Origin: Pelagimonas sp.
Lineage (GTDB): Bacteria; Pseudomonadota; Alphaproteobacteria; Rhodobacterales; Rhodobacteraceae
Length of the DNA: 55,452 nucleotides
Assembly: GCA_025210265.1 (NCBI GenBank)
Contig: JAOASD010000014.1
Span: 1 to 55,452, forward strand
Reading direction: 5' to 3'
Within the stretch, counting starts at the first letter, position 1; each line of letters starts with the position of its first letter. The translations under genes were made by a program, and so were the position numbers. Positions 8,195 to 16,190 of the stretch are shown here, one piece after another. Under the pieces are notes generated by a model, which saw only the letters and a program-made list of their open reading frames with translations, was not told the origin of the DNA and did no database searches.

Positions 8195-8554
8195 CTAGAA
8201 CAGCTCTGCTTCCCCGCTGGGGGGCGCGCCAGCCGCACGGCCCCTCAGACGCGAAGCCATATCCCGGAGTGGGATGGCATCTACGGCGTCGCGGACGCAT
8301 ATTCCAAGGTCGGTCGAGGCCGTGCCGGACAGGTGGTCCAGATAGTCGGACAGCGCGGATATGGATTGGTTCAGGAAGTCCACGTCCTGCAAGGTGCCAA
8401 TCGAATGCGCATCAAGTTCGACATCTGCGCGTTCATATAGGGTTTCTAGGGTGCTTTCCAGGCGCACCAGCCGGTCTTGCAGGCCGCGCAGTTCCCCCGC
8501 GACCCGCCCGACTGCCAGTGCATAGGTCTGGAATTCTTTGCCGGGTGTTGTCAT
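8195..8554 (-). CDS. Small helical chemotaxis protein, possible CheZ-like
   Basis: A 119-residue protein of no family I can name with certainty, lying inside the che operon with ATGA overlap to the upstream cheY. Residues about 5-47 form a long charged helix with heptad character; 55-78 form a second helix containing QDVDFLNQSISAL. Asp59-x-x-x-Gln63 reproduces the DxxxQ of CheZ phosphatases (E. coli Asp143/Gln147 in QDFQDLTGQVIK), including a preceding Gln-Asp. The C-terminus, after a Gly/Pro-containing linker, is acidic-hydrophobic (GEAELF), like the CheY-binding tail of CheZ. These are motif-level similarities only; a CheS-like or structural role is also possible. Start chosen at MTTPGKEF; upstream residues lie inside cheY. 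Confidence 0.85.
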   Translation of the reverse strand: MTTPGKEFQTYALAVGRVAGELRGLQDRLVRLESTLETLYERADVELDAHSIGTLQDVDFLNQSISALSDYLDHLSGTASTDLGICVRDAVDAIPLRDMASRLRGRAAGAPPSGEAELF

Positions 8555-8937
8555 AGACGCCCCACGACGCTCTCGATGCATTGGCGCATTGAGGCAGAGG
8601 AAAAGGGCTTTTTGATCATATTGTTGAGGCCCAGTTTCTTGGCTTCTGATACGATTTCCGGGGTGGGGCGGCCGGTTACCAGAATGAACCCCATTTTTTG
8701 TGTGGCTGGGTTTTCGCGCACAGCTTTGAGTAAACCAAGCCCATCCAGCCCCGGCATGTTGAAATCGGACAGAACCAGATGCACCGGATTTGACCCCATG
8801 CGTTGCAGGGCTCGACGCCCATCATTTTCGGTGATGTAATTGCTGATGCCAATATCATCGAGTGCCTGCGTGATCAGGCCCCGGCTTGTTGCCATGTCGT
8901 CTACAACCATGACGCGGAGGGAATCTTTCAGTCCCAT
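8551..8937 (-). CDS. cheY: Response regulator CheY (second copy)
   Basis: A single receiver domain of 128 residues with all signalling residues: Asp13/Asp14 (VMVVDDM), phosphoacceptor Asp58 (LSDFNMPGLDG), Thr88 (VTG) and Lys110 (KKPF). Its start overlaps the end of cheR by 10 bp. With the other cheY at 12464-12838 the operon encodes two single-domain CheYs, as in several alphaproteobacteria where one drives the motor and the other acts as a phosphate sink. Which is which cannot be told from sequence. Being next to the DxxxQ protein makes this copy a candidate partner for it. Confidence 0.93.
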   Translation of the reverse strand: MGLKDSLRVMVVDDMATSRGLITQALDDIGISNYITENDGRRALQRMGSNPVHLVLSDFNMPGLDGLGLLKAVRENPATQKMGFILVTGRPTPEIVSEAKKLGLNNMIKKPFSSASMRQCIESVVGRL

Positions 8938-9821
8938 TTTACTCTCCTATCAGTAGGAAGGCGCGAATGCGCGATTTTTCGATAACTTGTGACGCCGGCT
9001 GCCTCGAGCTGTGACAATGCGCTGCCCGAGACACGTTCTGAATGGCCGATGAACAGAAACCCTCCGGGATGCAGCATGTCGCAAAAGCGTTGCCAAAGTG
9101 TCTGTTGGGTTTCCTGATCAAAATAGATCGCAACATTTCGGCAGAAAATCGCATCAAACGGCCCCTGGAACGGCCAGGCTGCGATCAAATTGAGTTCGCC
9201 AAAGGCGATGAGGTCGCGCAGATCTTTGTGCATGGAGACCTGTCCAGGATGAGCCGCGTCTGTCTGAACCCATTTGGAGGCATAGGCTGCCGGAACCGAC
9301 TGCACCTCCTCGGCGCTATAAAGGCCATTGCGAGCTTTTTGAATGATTTGCGGATCTATATCTGTGGCCAATATGCGGAGATCCTGCCGCGCCGGAGGGG
9401 GCAGGCTGTCCAATGCAGTCATCGCCATGCAGTATGCTTCCTGACCGCTGGAACAGCCTGCGGACCAGAGCCGGATCCGTCGGCCACGCTCAGCCGCGTC
9501 TTGCAAAGGGGATAGGCAGTCGGCTTTTAAGGTTTTGAAATGATGTTCTTCGCGAAAGAAGGACGTCACATTTGTTGTGAGCGCCGAGATCAGCTCTTGT
9601 TTCTCATTGCTCTCTTCGGGGCGGCTGACAAGATCCAGATATGCGGGAAAACTGTCGACAGCGCGGTCTTTCAGTCGCCGACTGAGCCGAGAATAGACCA
9701 ATGGTTTTTTGCTGGGGGCCAGGCTTAACCCGAACTCACGCCTTGCCAGTTGGGCCAGCGCGTCGAAATCAGCGTCGCTGAACGGGATCGCCTTGGCCGC
9801 AGATATGTGCTGCAGGCTCAT
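8928..9821 (-). CDS. cheR: Chemoreceptor methyltransferase CheR
   Basis: Methylates chemoreceptor glutamates using S-adenosylmethionine. The 297 residues show the N-terminal helical domain (about 13-85, ending near ALTTNVTSFFRE) and a Rossmann-like SAM domain with IRLWSAGCSSGQEAYCMAM and LATDIDPQII. These are followed by IFCRNVAIYFDQ and the HPGGFLFIGHSE motif, all standard for CheR. The start overlaps cheW by 4 bp (ATGA). No chemoreceptor is encoded in the window, so its substrates lie elsewhere. Confidence 0.96.
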   Translation of the reverse strand: MSLQHISAAKAIPFSDADFDALAQLARREFGLSLAPSKKPLVYSRLSRRLKDRAVDSFPAYLDLVSRPEESNEKQELISALTTNVTSFFREEHHFKTLKADCLSPLQDAAERGRRIRLWSAGCSSGQEAYCMAMTALDSLPPPARQDLRILATDIDPQIIQKARNGLYSAEEVQSVPAAYASKWVQTDAAHPGQVSMHKDLRDLIAFGELNLIAAWPFQGPFDAIFCRNVAIYFDQETQQTLWQRFCDMLHPGGFLFIGHSERVSGSALSQLEAAGVTSYRKIAHSRLPTDRRVKWD

Positions 9822-10285
9822 CCGACCGCTCCTTTGTCGGCCTCCAGAACCGCATCCAGATTGACCACGCGCACCATAGAGTCATCTACAGAAATCATGC
9901 CCAGAATGCTGTGTCGAGTGGCCTCTGATTTGATGTCAGGGGTTTCCTGAATGGCGCTTTTTTCGACGGAAAGGATTTCCGAAACGGACTCCACGAGTAA
10001 GCCGATTGTGGTGCCTTCTACAGTTGCAACAATGACGACATTGCGTTCATTTGCAGGGGTCATGCCCAGGCCGAACCGCGCAGCCAGATCAAAGATTGGA
10101 ATGACCGCGCCGCGCAGGTTCATCACCCCCAGAACATCTGGTGGCGTATGCGGGAGCGCGGTGACGGGGGTCCATCTTCGTATTTCTCGAATTTGTGTGA
10201 TTTCGAGGCAAAAACTTTGTCCGCCTGCAGAAAAGGTGATGAATTCGAAAAGGGTATCTGTACGGATTTCAGCGGCTTCAGCCAT
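9818..10285 (-). CDS. cheW: Chemotaxis coupling protein CheW
   Basis: Links chemoreceptors to CheA in signalling arrays. The 155 residues form one CheW domain: FITFSAGGQSFCLEITQIREI near the start, then PHTPPDVLGVMNLRGAVIPI, the conserved core contacting CheA and receptors, then GLLVESVSEILSV. ATG at 10285 (MAEAAEIRTD) is preferred; a start ten codons upstream would lie further inside cheA. The start overlaps the cheA end by 8 bp and the stop overlaps cheR by 4 bp. Confidence 0.95.
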   Translation of the reverse strand: MAEAAEIRTDTLFEFITFSAGGQSFCLEITQIREIRRWTPVTALPHTPPDVLGVMNLRGAVIPIFDLAARFGLGMTPANERNVVIVATVEGTTIGLLVESVSEILSVEKSAIQETPDIKSEATRHSILGMISVDDSMVRVVNLDAVLEADKGAVG

Positions 10286-12464
10286 GATGAAGCTCCATTC
10301 TGGGTTGCTTTGCAAGGGGGTCAGAGGCCGTGCTGTGCCCCAGTTTAATCAGTTCTTCCGGGTCCAGGATCAGGGCGATTTTTCCATCGCCAAGGATCGT
10401 GGCCGCGGATACGCCGGGTATTGCGGTATAGTTGCTTTCCAGGCTTTTAATGACGACCTGCCTTTGATCGTGGATTGCAGAGACCCTAAGGGCCGTCAGG
10501 CCATGAATCTCTGTCGAAACCAGCAAGAGAATGCCGGTCCGGTTTTGGCGTTGCTGCGCGCTTAGGCCGAGCGATGCAGCAACATCCACGATCGGGATAT
10601 AGCTGCCGCGCACGCTGATGAGCTCGCTGTCTGTGCCCAGCATGTGAATGTCGCTGGCACTGGGGCGGATCGTTTCCAGAATGGAGGCGATGGGAATCAC
10701 CATGGTTTGATCGCCGACTGAAATAACGAAACCGTCCATGACTGCGAGTGTCAGGGGCAATACGATGGTAAAAGTGGTGCCTTTGCCGGGTGTTGAGGTG
10801 ATGGAAACCCGTCCGCCAAGCGCCTGTACCGCGTTTTTGACGACATCCATGCCAACGCCGCGTCCTGACAGGTTCGACACCTGACCTGCAGTCGAAAATC
10901 CAGGTAGAAACAAAAGGTTGTCGATTTCAGGCTCGGATAATTCGGCATCCGCTGCAACCAGCCCCTTTTCGATCGCTTTGGCGTGAATGCGTTTGCGATC
11001 CAGCCCTGCGCCGTCATCTGCGATTTCGATGAACACGCTGCCCGAGCGATGTGACGCGGAGAGCCGGATTGTACCTGTGGCATCCTTTCCTGCTTCGGCC
11101 CGCCCCTCGGGGGATTCGAGGCCGTGATCGACCGCATTACGCACCATATGCGTTAAAGGGTCAGCCAGACGCTCGATCACCGTTTTGTCCACCTCGGTTG
11201 AATCGCCGACTGTGACCAGTTTGGCCTTTTTGCCGGTGGCGTCCGAGGCTTCGCGTACGATGCGAGACATGCGCTGGAACAACGGTTTGACCGGTTGGGC
11301 GCGGATTGCCATCACCCCTTCCTGAATGTCGCGGGCCAGAAGTTTGTAGGCTTCGAGCTCGTTTGTCAGGTGGGCGACGGTTGGCAGGTCCAATTCCTCG
11401 ATGCGCTGGGCGATCATGGCCTGGTTGATAATCAGCTCTCCGACCGTGTTGATCAGTCGATCCACACGATCAAGATCCACGCGCAGCGTGGGTTTCGGGC
11501 CGCGATTTTCCCGTGGCTGAGGGCGCGCTGCTGGCGGCGGGGTGGCCGCGCCTGCAGGGGCCTCAGCCTTGGCCGCGGCCTCAGGCTTTTTTGCAGTTTC
11601 AGCAACCTCCTCAAGGGGAGGAGGCGCGGTTTGGGTCGGGGATGGGGCGACTGCGGCAAGTGGTGCTGCCGGTGCGATGTCGCTGATGTTTAAAGAGGGC
11701 GCTGGCGCGGCCGTTGTCGTGTCGACCAGTGAAATTTCAAGTTTGCACAGCCCTTCCACAAATTCGAAAACTTCGTGCAGGCTTGTCTCGGACTCGCTGG
11801 TCACAAGGTCCAGAGACCAGCTGATTGCTGCATCATTTGGGTCAAAAGCATCAAAATCGGGTAATTTTTCGAGATGCGCAGAAACCTTGAGGTCGCCAAA
11901 CTCTGCCAAAGCGTCAAATAATAGCAGCGGTTCATGCCCGTTTTCGTAAAGCGTCCGCTCTGGTTCGAACAGGATGTGGAAGTGGTGGGGCCCGTCGGTT
12001 TCGGTCTCGGCGGCGATTTCAATGGCGGGAGTGGCATCGAAGTCGAGGGTCAGGGCCTCGAAAACAAATTCTTCTTCTTTGCTTTCAGGTCCAAGATAGG
12101 CTTCCAGTTCGGTGATGACCGCGCTTTCGTGCCCTTCTTCCAGATCGGTTTCATCGCGCGCGGCAGCGACCAGATCGTTGAGTATGTCACCGGAGCGATG
12201 GAACACTGCGATCAGTTTTTCATCCGCTTGAAGGTGCTTGTCCCGCAGTTTGTCGAGCACGGTTTCAAAAGTATGCGCGAAATTGACCAGGCGATCCAAT
12301 GCGAAGGCCCCGGCACCGCCTTTGATAGAGTGAACAGAGCGAAAGACGGCATTTATGACCTCAAGATCTTCTGGGGCGTCTTCAATCTGAGAGAGGCCTT
12401 CGACCAGCGCCTCAAGCAGTTCTTCGCATTCTTCAAAAAATGTATCGCGAATAGACCCGGACAT
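10278..12464 (-). CDS. cheA: Chemotaxis histidine kinase CheA
   Basis: Autophosphorylates and passes phosphate to CheY (and normally CheB). Domain order in 728 residues: P1 HPt with His45 (FRSVHSIKGGAGAF); a diverged P2-like region at about 135-255; an Ala/Pro/Glu-rich linker at about 265-325; P3 dimerisation from about 330 (RVDLDRVDRLINTVGELIIN); P4 ATPase with N box HMVRNAVDHGLE, G1 DDGAG and G2 GRGVGMDVV; and P5 CheW-like from about 580. The start codon shares one base with the upstream cheY stop (TGATG). The kinase looks complete and active. Confidence 0.96.
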   Translation of the reverse strand: MSGSIRDTFFEECEELLEALVEGLSQIEDAPEDLEVINAVFRSVHSIKGGAGAFALDRLVNFAHTFETVLDKLRDKHLQADEKLIAVFHRSGDILNDLVAAARDETDLEEGHESAVITELEAYLGPESKEEEFVFEALTLDFDATPAIEIAAETETDGPHHFHILFEPERTLYENGHEPLLLFDALAEFGDLKVSAHLEKLPDFDAFDPNDAAISWSLDLVTSESETSLHEVFEFVEGLCKLEISLVDTTTAAPAPSLNISDIAPAAPLAAVAPSPTQTAPPPLEEVAETAKKPEAAAKAEAPAGAATPPPAARPQPRENRGPKPTLRVDLDRVDRLINTVGELIINQAMIAQRIEELDLPTVAHLTNELEAYKLLARDIQEGVMAIRAQPVKPLFQRMSRIVREASDATGKKAKLVTVGDSTEVDKTVIERLADPLTHMVRNAVDHGLESPEGRAEAGKDATGTIRLSASHRSGSVFIEIADDGAGLDRKRIHAKAIEKGLVAADAELSEPEIDNLLFLPGFSTAGQVSNLSGRGVGMDVVKNAVQALGGRVSITSTPGKGTTFTIVLPLTLAVMDGFVISVGDQTMVIPIASILETIRPSASDIHMLGTDSELISVRGSYIPIVDVAASLGLSAQQRQNRTGILLLVSTEIHGLTALRVSAIHDQRQVVIKSLESNYTAIPGVSAATILGDGKIALILDPEELIKLGHSTASDPLAKQPRMELHHG

Positions 12465-12838
12465 CAGCTTACATGCCCCGTCAGACGTTTCAGAACCCCA
12501 ACCAACGAGGCATCGTCAAAAGGTTTTACAATCCACCCGGTTGCACCGGCGCTGCGAGCGCGGGATTTCAGGTCGTCGGAACTTTCGGTTGTCAGAACAA
12601 GGATCGGAACATTGGTCCGGTTGGGGCCGGAACGCAGCGCGTTGATTACGCCAAACCCATCCATGCGGGGCATATTAATGTCGGTGATGACAATGTCTGG
12701 ATCGACATCGGGAAAGACTTCGACGCCTTCCTGTCCGTCTTCTGCGGAATGAAATTCAAACCCTGCGCCTTCTAGCGAAACGCGCAGAAGATTGCGGATG
12801 GTGCGGGAGTCGTCGATGGCAAGCACTTTGGTGCTCAT
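12464..12838 (-). CDS. cheY: Response regulator CheY (first copy)
   Basis: A 124-residue lone receiver: Asp9/Asp10 (LAIDDSRTIR), phosphoacceptor Asp53 (ITDINMPRMDG), Thr83/84 (LTTESS) and Lys105 (VKPFD). The position directly before cheA, with TGATG overlap, is typical of the main motor-binding CheY. It differs clearly from the second copy, so the pair is not a recent duplication. ATGA overlap with the STAS gene upstream. Confidence 0.94.
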   Translation of the reverse strand: MSTKVLAIDDSRTIRNLLRVSLEGAGFEFHSAEDGQEGVEVFPDVDPDIVITDINMPRMDGFGVINALRSGPNRTNVPILVLTTESSDDLKSRARSAGATGWIVKPFDDASLVGVLKRLTGHVS

Positions 12839-13119
12839 TGTGCGGGCTCCTTGTCAAAATGATCTTGCGCCAGACCCAGCCGTTCCAGGCCCTGACGAAA
12901 AGTTGGGGTCATGTCGGTAATTGCAAAGTCCTGCCCGTCACGCTGCCATTGGCGCTGCGCCACGAGCAGCATTTGCAGCCTGTGGGAATCCAGTCGGGTC
13001 ACATCACGGGCAGAGATTGTGACCGCAGCGTTGCGTGCATTTAGGAGGAAAGGGACCAAGGGATCTTCGCCAGAGCGGGCGCGACCTGCCCCAAGCGCAA
13101 GAAAATTTACATCCGTCAT
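12835..13119 (-). CDS. STAS-domain protein leading the che operon
   Basis: A 94-residue protein with STAS (anti-anti-sigma-like) features: a hydrophobic beta start, then ISARDVTRLDSHRLQMLLVA, where the Ser of LDSHRL matches the phosphorylatable Ser of STAS domains (usually DSSG), then a helix and FAITDMTPTFRQGLERLGL. It is the first gene of the chemotaxis operon and overlaps cheY by ATGA. STAS genes head chemotaxis operons in several proteobacteria; the role here is unproven and could be a scaffold or a partner of the kinase. No partner kinase of the RsbW type is nearby. Confidence 0.8.
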   Translation of the reverse strand: MTDVNFLALGAGRARSGEDPLVPFLLNARNAAVTISARDVTRLDSHRLQMLLVAQRQWQRDGQDFAITDMTPTFRQGLERLGLAQDHFDKEPAQ

Positions 13120-13447
13120 CTTTAAACAAACCCCTCTTGGTGTCGGCGGGCGGGTACCGCGCTTACGCCAAACTATTCACGTGGTGATTTGTAAGAAGGA
13201 TTAGGGCTGCACCCTTAACAAAGTGTTGGGTGGAGTGATGTTTAGGGGTATTCTATTCAGTGTCGGGGCGAAGGCGATTTCAGATTAATTTTTCTCTGCA
13301 GGGTGTTGTTTTAATATATCTTTTTGATTTTGAGCGTGTCGTATTTTTTGCCTGATTGATAAAATTGTGTGCAACTTGATGGTTCACGAGGTGCGCATGT
13401 AGGTGAGGTGAGTGAATCCCCTCACTTTTTCATTTTTTAGCAAATAC
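13120..13447. other. Promoter region of che operon, 328 bp
   Basis: No gene. AT-richer than its surroundings and expected to hold the promoter(s) of the che operon, read leftward. No complete CtrA site (TTAA-N7-TTAA) was found, only isolated TTAAC/GTTAA halves near 13215. A GTGAGG...CCTCAC hairpin followed by T5 at about 13412-13429 resembles a plus-strand terminator, although no plus-strand gene precedes it. Confidence 0.6.
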
Positions 13448-14311
13448 TTATGCGTTTAAGTTAATGCTTTGCGTCAACTTTCCCGAGGCCCGGAAAGCCT
13501 GCAGGACGGCTCTGGTGGCGCTGACAAGGGGGTCATGCGTATCTTGTAAAATCTGAACGCGATCAAAGCGATGCGGGTCGATCTTTACAGCCCTGCGCAA
13601 TGCGTGGCCAAAAGCCATGCGTAGCTCTGTTCCAATGTTGAATTTGCAGATTTGTGAATTCTGCGACAGGTATTGCCGCTGCTCAATTGGGACACCTGAC
13701 CCGCCGTGAATGACCAGCGGCACGGGTGTCAGGGCCTCGATGGCACGGATGCGCGCGACATCCAGACCGCCCTCTTTGTCCTGCTGCAAATGGACATTGC
13801 CAACGGAAATCGCCATGGCGTCCACACCGGTTTCGGTCGCGAATTGTGCAGCTTCGTCTGGGTCGGTACCGTTTGACCCTTCGCCGCCGGAATAACCGAC
13901 AAAGCCGATTTCCCCCTCGCATGACACACCTGCCGCATGGGCCATTTCGACAATGGCGCGGGTTTCTTTTATGTTTTCGGCCAATGGCTTGCGCGACCCG
14001 TCAAACATGACAGAGGTGAAGCCGCTGTCGATGGCTTCGCGACATTCGTCCGCCGTGTAGCCGTGATCCAGATGGGCCACCACCGGGACGCTTGCAGCCT
14101 CGGCCAGGTGGCGGAACATTTTGCCAAGGATCGGCAATGGTGTGTGGGCGCGGCAGCTGGGGCCAGCTTGCAGGATCACGGGGGCGTTTTCTGCTTCGGC
14201 TGCAGCCACATAGGCGCGCATGTCCTCCCAGCCAAGGGTCACGAGGCCCGCCACCGCATAGCCATCGCGCAGGGCGGGCTGCAGCACGTCTTTTAATGTC
14301 ACAAGGGTCAT
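13448..14311 (-). CDS. iolJ: Class II aldolase of the inositol cluster (IolJ-like)
   Basis: A 287-residue class II (zinc) fructose-bisphosphate-aldolase-family protein: zinc ligands in VVAHLDHGYT, GEIGFVG with the family Glu, NVH (SVGNVHLQQD) and VIHGGSG. In inositol clusters this family member (IolJ) cleaves 2-deoxy-5-keto-gluconate 6-phosphate, the product of IolC, to dihydroxyacetone phosphate and malonate semialdehyde. Position at the end of the iolD-iolC-iolB operon, with ATGA overlap to iolB, supports that role over a glycolytic or tagatose role. Its stop at 13448 is followed by the long che promoter region. Confidence 0.85.
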   Translation of the reverse strand: MTLVTLKDVLQPALRDGYAVAGLVTLGWEDMRAYVAAAEAENAPVILQAGPSCRAHTPLPILGKMFRHLAEAASVPVVAHLDHGYTADECREAIDSGFTSVMFDGSRKPLAENIKETRAIVEMAHAAGVSCEGEIGFVGYSGGEGSNGTDPDEAAQFATETGVDAMAISVGNVHLQQDKEGGLDVARIRAIEALTPVPLVIHGGSGVPIEQRQYLSQNSQICKFNIGTELRMAFGHALRRAVKIDPHRFDRVQILQDTHDPLVSATRAVLQAFRASGKLTQSINLNA

Positions 14312-15165
14312 TTGAACTTGGCCACCATATCCATGATTCCGGGGATCGTGTGCAGCTGATCCGCGTGGGTCGGCTGGAAATATTGTTTCAGAGACCGCTG
14401 ACTAAGCCCGCCCAGAATGGTGAAATAATACATCTGATAGCCGGGCAGAACACAGCAGGGGTGATAGCCCTTGTCGATGCAAATCGTGGAGCCATCCATG
14501 ATGTGATAGGCATCGCCGGGGGCGTTGTCTTCGCGCTGGAGCATCTGCAAACCGCTGCCATGGCTGGGTTTGAAGCGGAAATTATAGGTTTCGTCATGGC
14601 GGCTTTCGATCATCTCGCCCGCCACGTCCCAGCGGTCTGTATCATGCTTGTGGCTGGGAAAGCCGGACCAGCCGCCTGCGCCCACGGTGAACAGTTCAGA
14701 CACCAGCAGGCGGCCAACCTTGCCATGTTGGTTCGCACCCAGGATGTGCTTGATTTTGCGATGGGTTTTTGTGTCGTCAGAGCCGTATTGCACCAGATCC
14801 AGCTCGGGCACACGCACATCGAATGGCTCAAGCACCTGATCGAATTTCGCCCCGGCGACAAAGATTTCGGCGCGCTCGGATTTGCAGGTCAGGCGTACGG
14901 GGGCACCTACTGGCGCATAGACCCCTTCGGGATCGCCGTCCCAGACATCTTCGCCGCGATGGCCCAGATCAGGAAATTTTGCGCCATCGACATCCACATC
15001 CACAGTACCGGTCGCAGGTACAATGCAGGTTTCATAGCCGGGCAGGGTGTAATCAAAGGTCTCGCCTGCGCGCAGCTTAACGATATTGAAGTAATTCAGC
15101 GGTACCAGTTCATTGTCGACATCAACGATGGCCCGGTTGCCATTGTCATGGGGCGGGATGTGCAT
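14308..15165 (-). CDS. iolB: 5-deoxy-glucuronate isomerase IolB
   Basis: Converts 5-deoxy-glucuronate to 2-deoxy-5-keto-gluconate, the fourth step of myo-inositol breakdown. The 285 residues form a double cupin. The second cupin carries metal-binding residues in GFPSHKHDTD and the family stretches YNFRFKPSHG and YHPCCVLPGYQMYY. Slightly longer than the usual 265-275 residues. Its stop overlaps the aldolase start by 4 bp; it follows iolC after 38 bp. Confidence 0.95.
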   Translation of the reverse strand: MHIPPHDNGNRAIVDVDNELVPLNYFNIVKLRAGETFDYTLPGYETCIVPATGTVDVDVDGAKFPDLGHRGEDVWDGDPEGVYAPVGAPVRLTCKSERAEIFVAGAKFDQVLEPFDVRVPELDLVQYGSDDTKTHRKIKHILGANQHGKVGRLLVSELFTVGAGGWSGFPSHKHDTDRWDVAGEMIESRHDETYNFRFKPSHGSGLQMLQREDNAPGDAYHIMDGSTICIDKGYHPCCVLPGYQMYYFTILGGLSQRSLKQYFQPTHADQLHTIPGIMDMVAKFK

Positions 15166-15203
15166 CTGATGCTCCTTTTCTGGTCTGGCTGGTTCAGGGG
15201 TGG

Positions 15204-16190
15204 CTAGGGCCGGGATGGTTGGTCAGGAAGATGGTTGGTCAGGAACTGGTCCAATTCGGCGATGTCGGGCATGGCACCGGCGCAGCCCGGTTTTGACACA
15301 GTGATCGCGGCACAGGCGGATCCGCGCAGCACAGCGTCGCGCAAATCGCGCCCTTGGGATAGGGACGCAAGCAGGCCAGCCATAAAGCTGTCACCCGCGC
15401 CATTGGGTTTCACTGCGGTGACCGGGTAAATCCCGGTGCGGATTTCCGCATCGCCGGTCAGGGTGATCGCGCCCTCATGACCCATTTTATAGATTACCAG
15501 CTTGCCCCGCGCAGCCAGATCGCGCGCCTTGTCCAGCCCCTTGTCGATACCCCCGGCCATAAAGCCGAACTCTTCGTCATTGCCGACAATCAGGTCGCTG
15601 GCCTCGCCCGCGCGGGTCAGGATTTCGGCGGCGACCTCGGGCGATGGCCAGCTATAGGGGCGGTAATCAATGTCGAAAATCACCGGCAGGCCAGAGGCAC
15701 GTGCCAGGTCAAAGGCGTGAAAGGTCGAGCTGCGCGAGGGCTCGGCGGCAAAGACCGTGCCGGCGGTGATCAACGCGCCGAAGCGGCTGTAATCGACCTG
15801 TTCAACCTCTTGATCGGTCACCTGAAAATCCACCGCGCCATTGCGGTAGATCACGTTCTGAAAATCTTCGATGCAGCTTTCATACAGCGCAAGGGACAGG
15901 CGATATTCGCCGCCTTTCACGGTCAGATAGTCGGTACCGACGCCATAATCCTGCAGCCGGTTCACTGCAAAGCGCCCCACCGCATCATCAGAGATCGACG
16001 TCACCAGCGCGGCCTCGCAGCCCAGCTTGATCAGCCCGGCGCAGATATTGGCGGACGACCCGCCCAGATCGGCGCGAAACTGTTGTGCATCCACGGATTT
16101 CACCCCGATTGGATCGGCGAACAGGTCCATCCCGGCGCGGCCAAAGACGACAAAGCGCCCCTGTTTGATGCCCTCCAGCAGAGCCTGCAT
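15204..16190 (-). CDS. iolC: 5-dehydro-2-deoxygluconokinase IolC
   Basis: Phosphorylates 2-deoxy-5-keto-gluconate with ATP. A 328-residue PfkB-family kinase: substrate Gly-Gly region DLGGSSANICAG near 46, and the anion-hole/catalytic motif PNGAGDSFMAG near 280. ATG at 16190 (MQALLEGIKQGRF) overlaps the iolD stop as ATGA; a longer frame upstream is just iolD read out of phase. The last codons contain a perfect 16-bp tandem duplication that shifts the frame and gives the tail FLTNHLPDQPSRP, outside the kinase fold. Confidence 0.94.
   Translation of the reverse strand: MQALLEGIKQGRFVVFGRAGMDLFADPIGVKSVDAQQFRADLGGSSANICAGLIKLGCEAALVTSISDDAVGRFAVNRLQDYGVGTDYLTVKGGEYRLSLALYESCIEDFQNVIYRNGAVDFQVTDQEVEQVDYSRFGALITAGTVFAAEPSRSSTFHAFDLARASGLPVIFDIDYRPYSWPSPEVAAEILTRAGEASDLIVGNDEEFGFMAGGIDKGLDKARDLAARGKLVIYKMGHEGAITLTGDAEIRTGIYPVTAVKPNGAGDSFMAGLLASLSQGRDLRDAVLRGSACAAITVSKPGCAGAMPDIAELDQFLTNHLPDQPSRP
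15214..15245. repeat. Perfect 16-bp tandem duplication in iolC 3' end
   Basis: GATGGTTGGTCAGGAA occurs at 15214-15229 and again at 15230-15245 with no difference. Because 16 is not a multiple of three, one copy is read as FLTNH and the next in another frame as LPDQPS, changing the C-terminus of IolC. Absence of mismatches suggests a recent slippage event. Confidence 0.95.

Noticed and set aside
13412-13429. Plus-strand terminator-like hairpin in the che promoter region
   Set aside because: Short stem with no plus-strand gene before it; kept only as a note in the gap entry.
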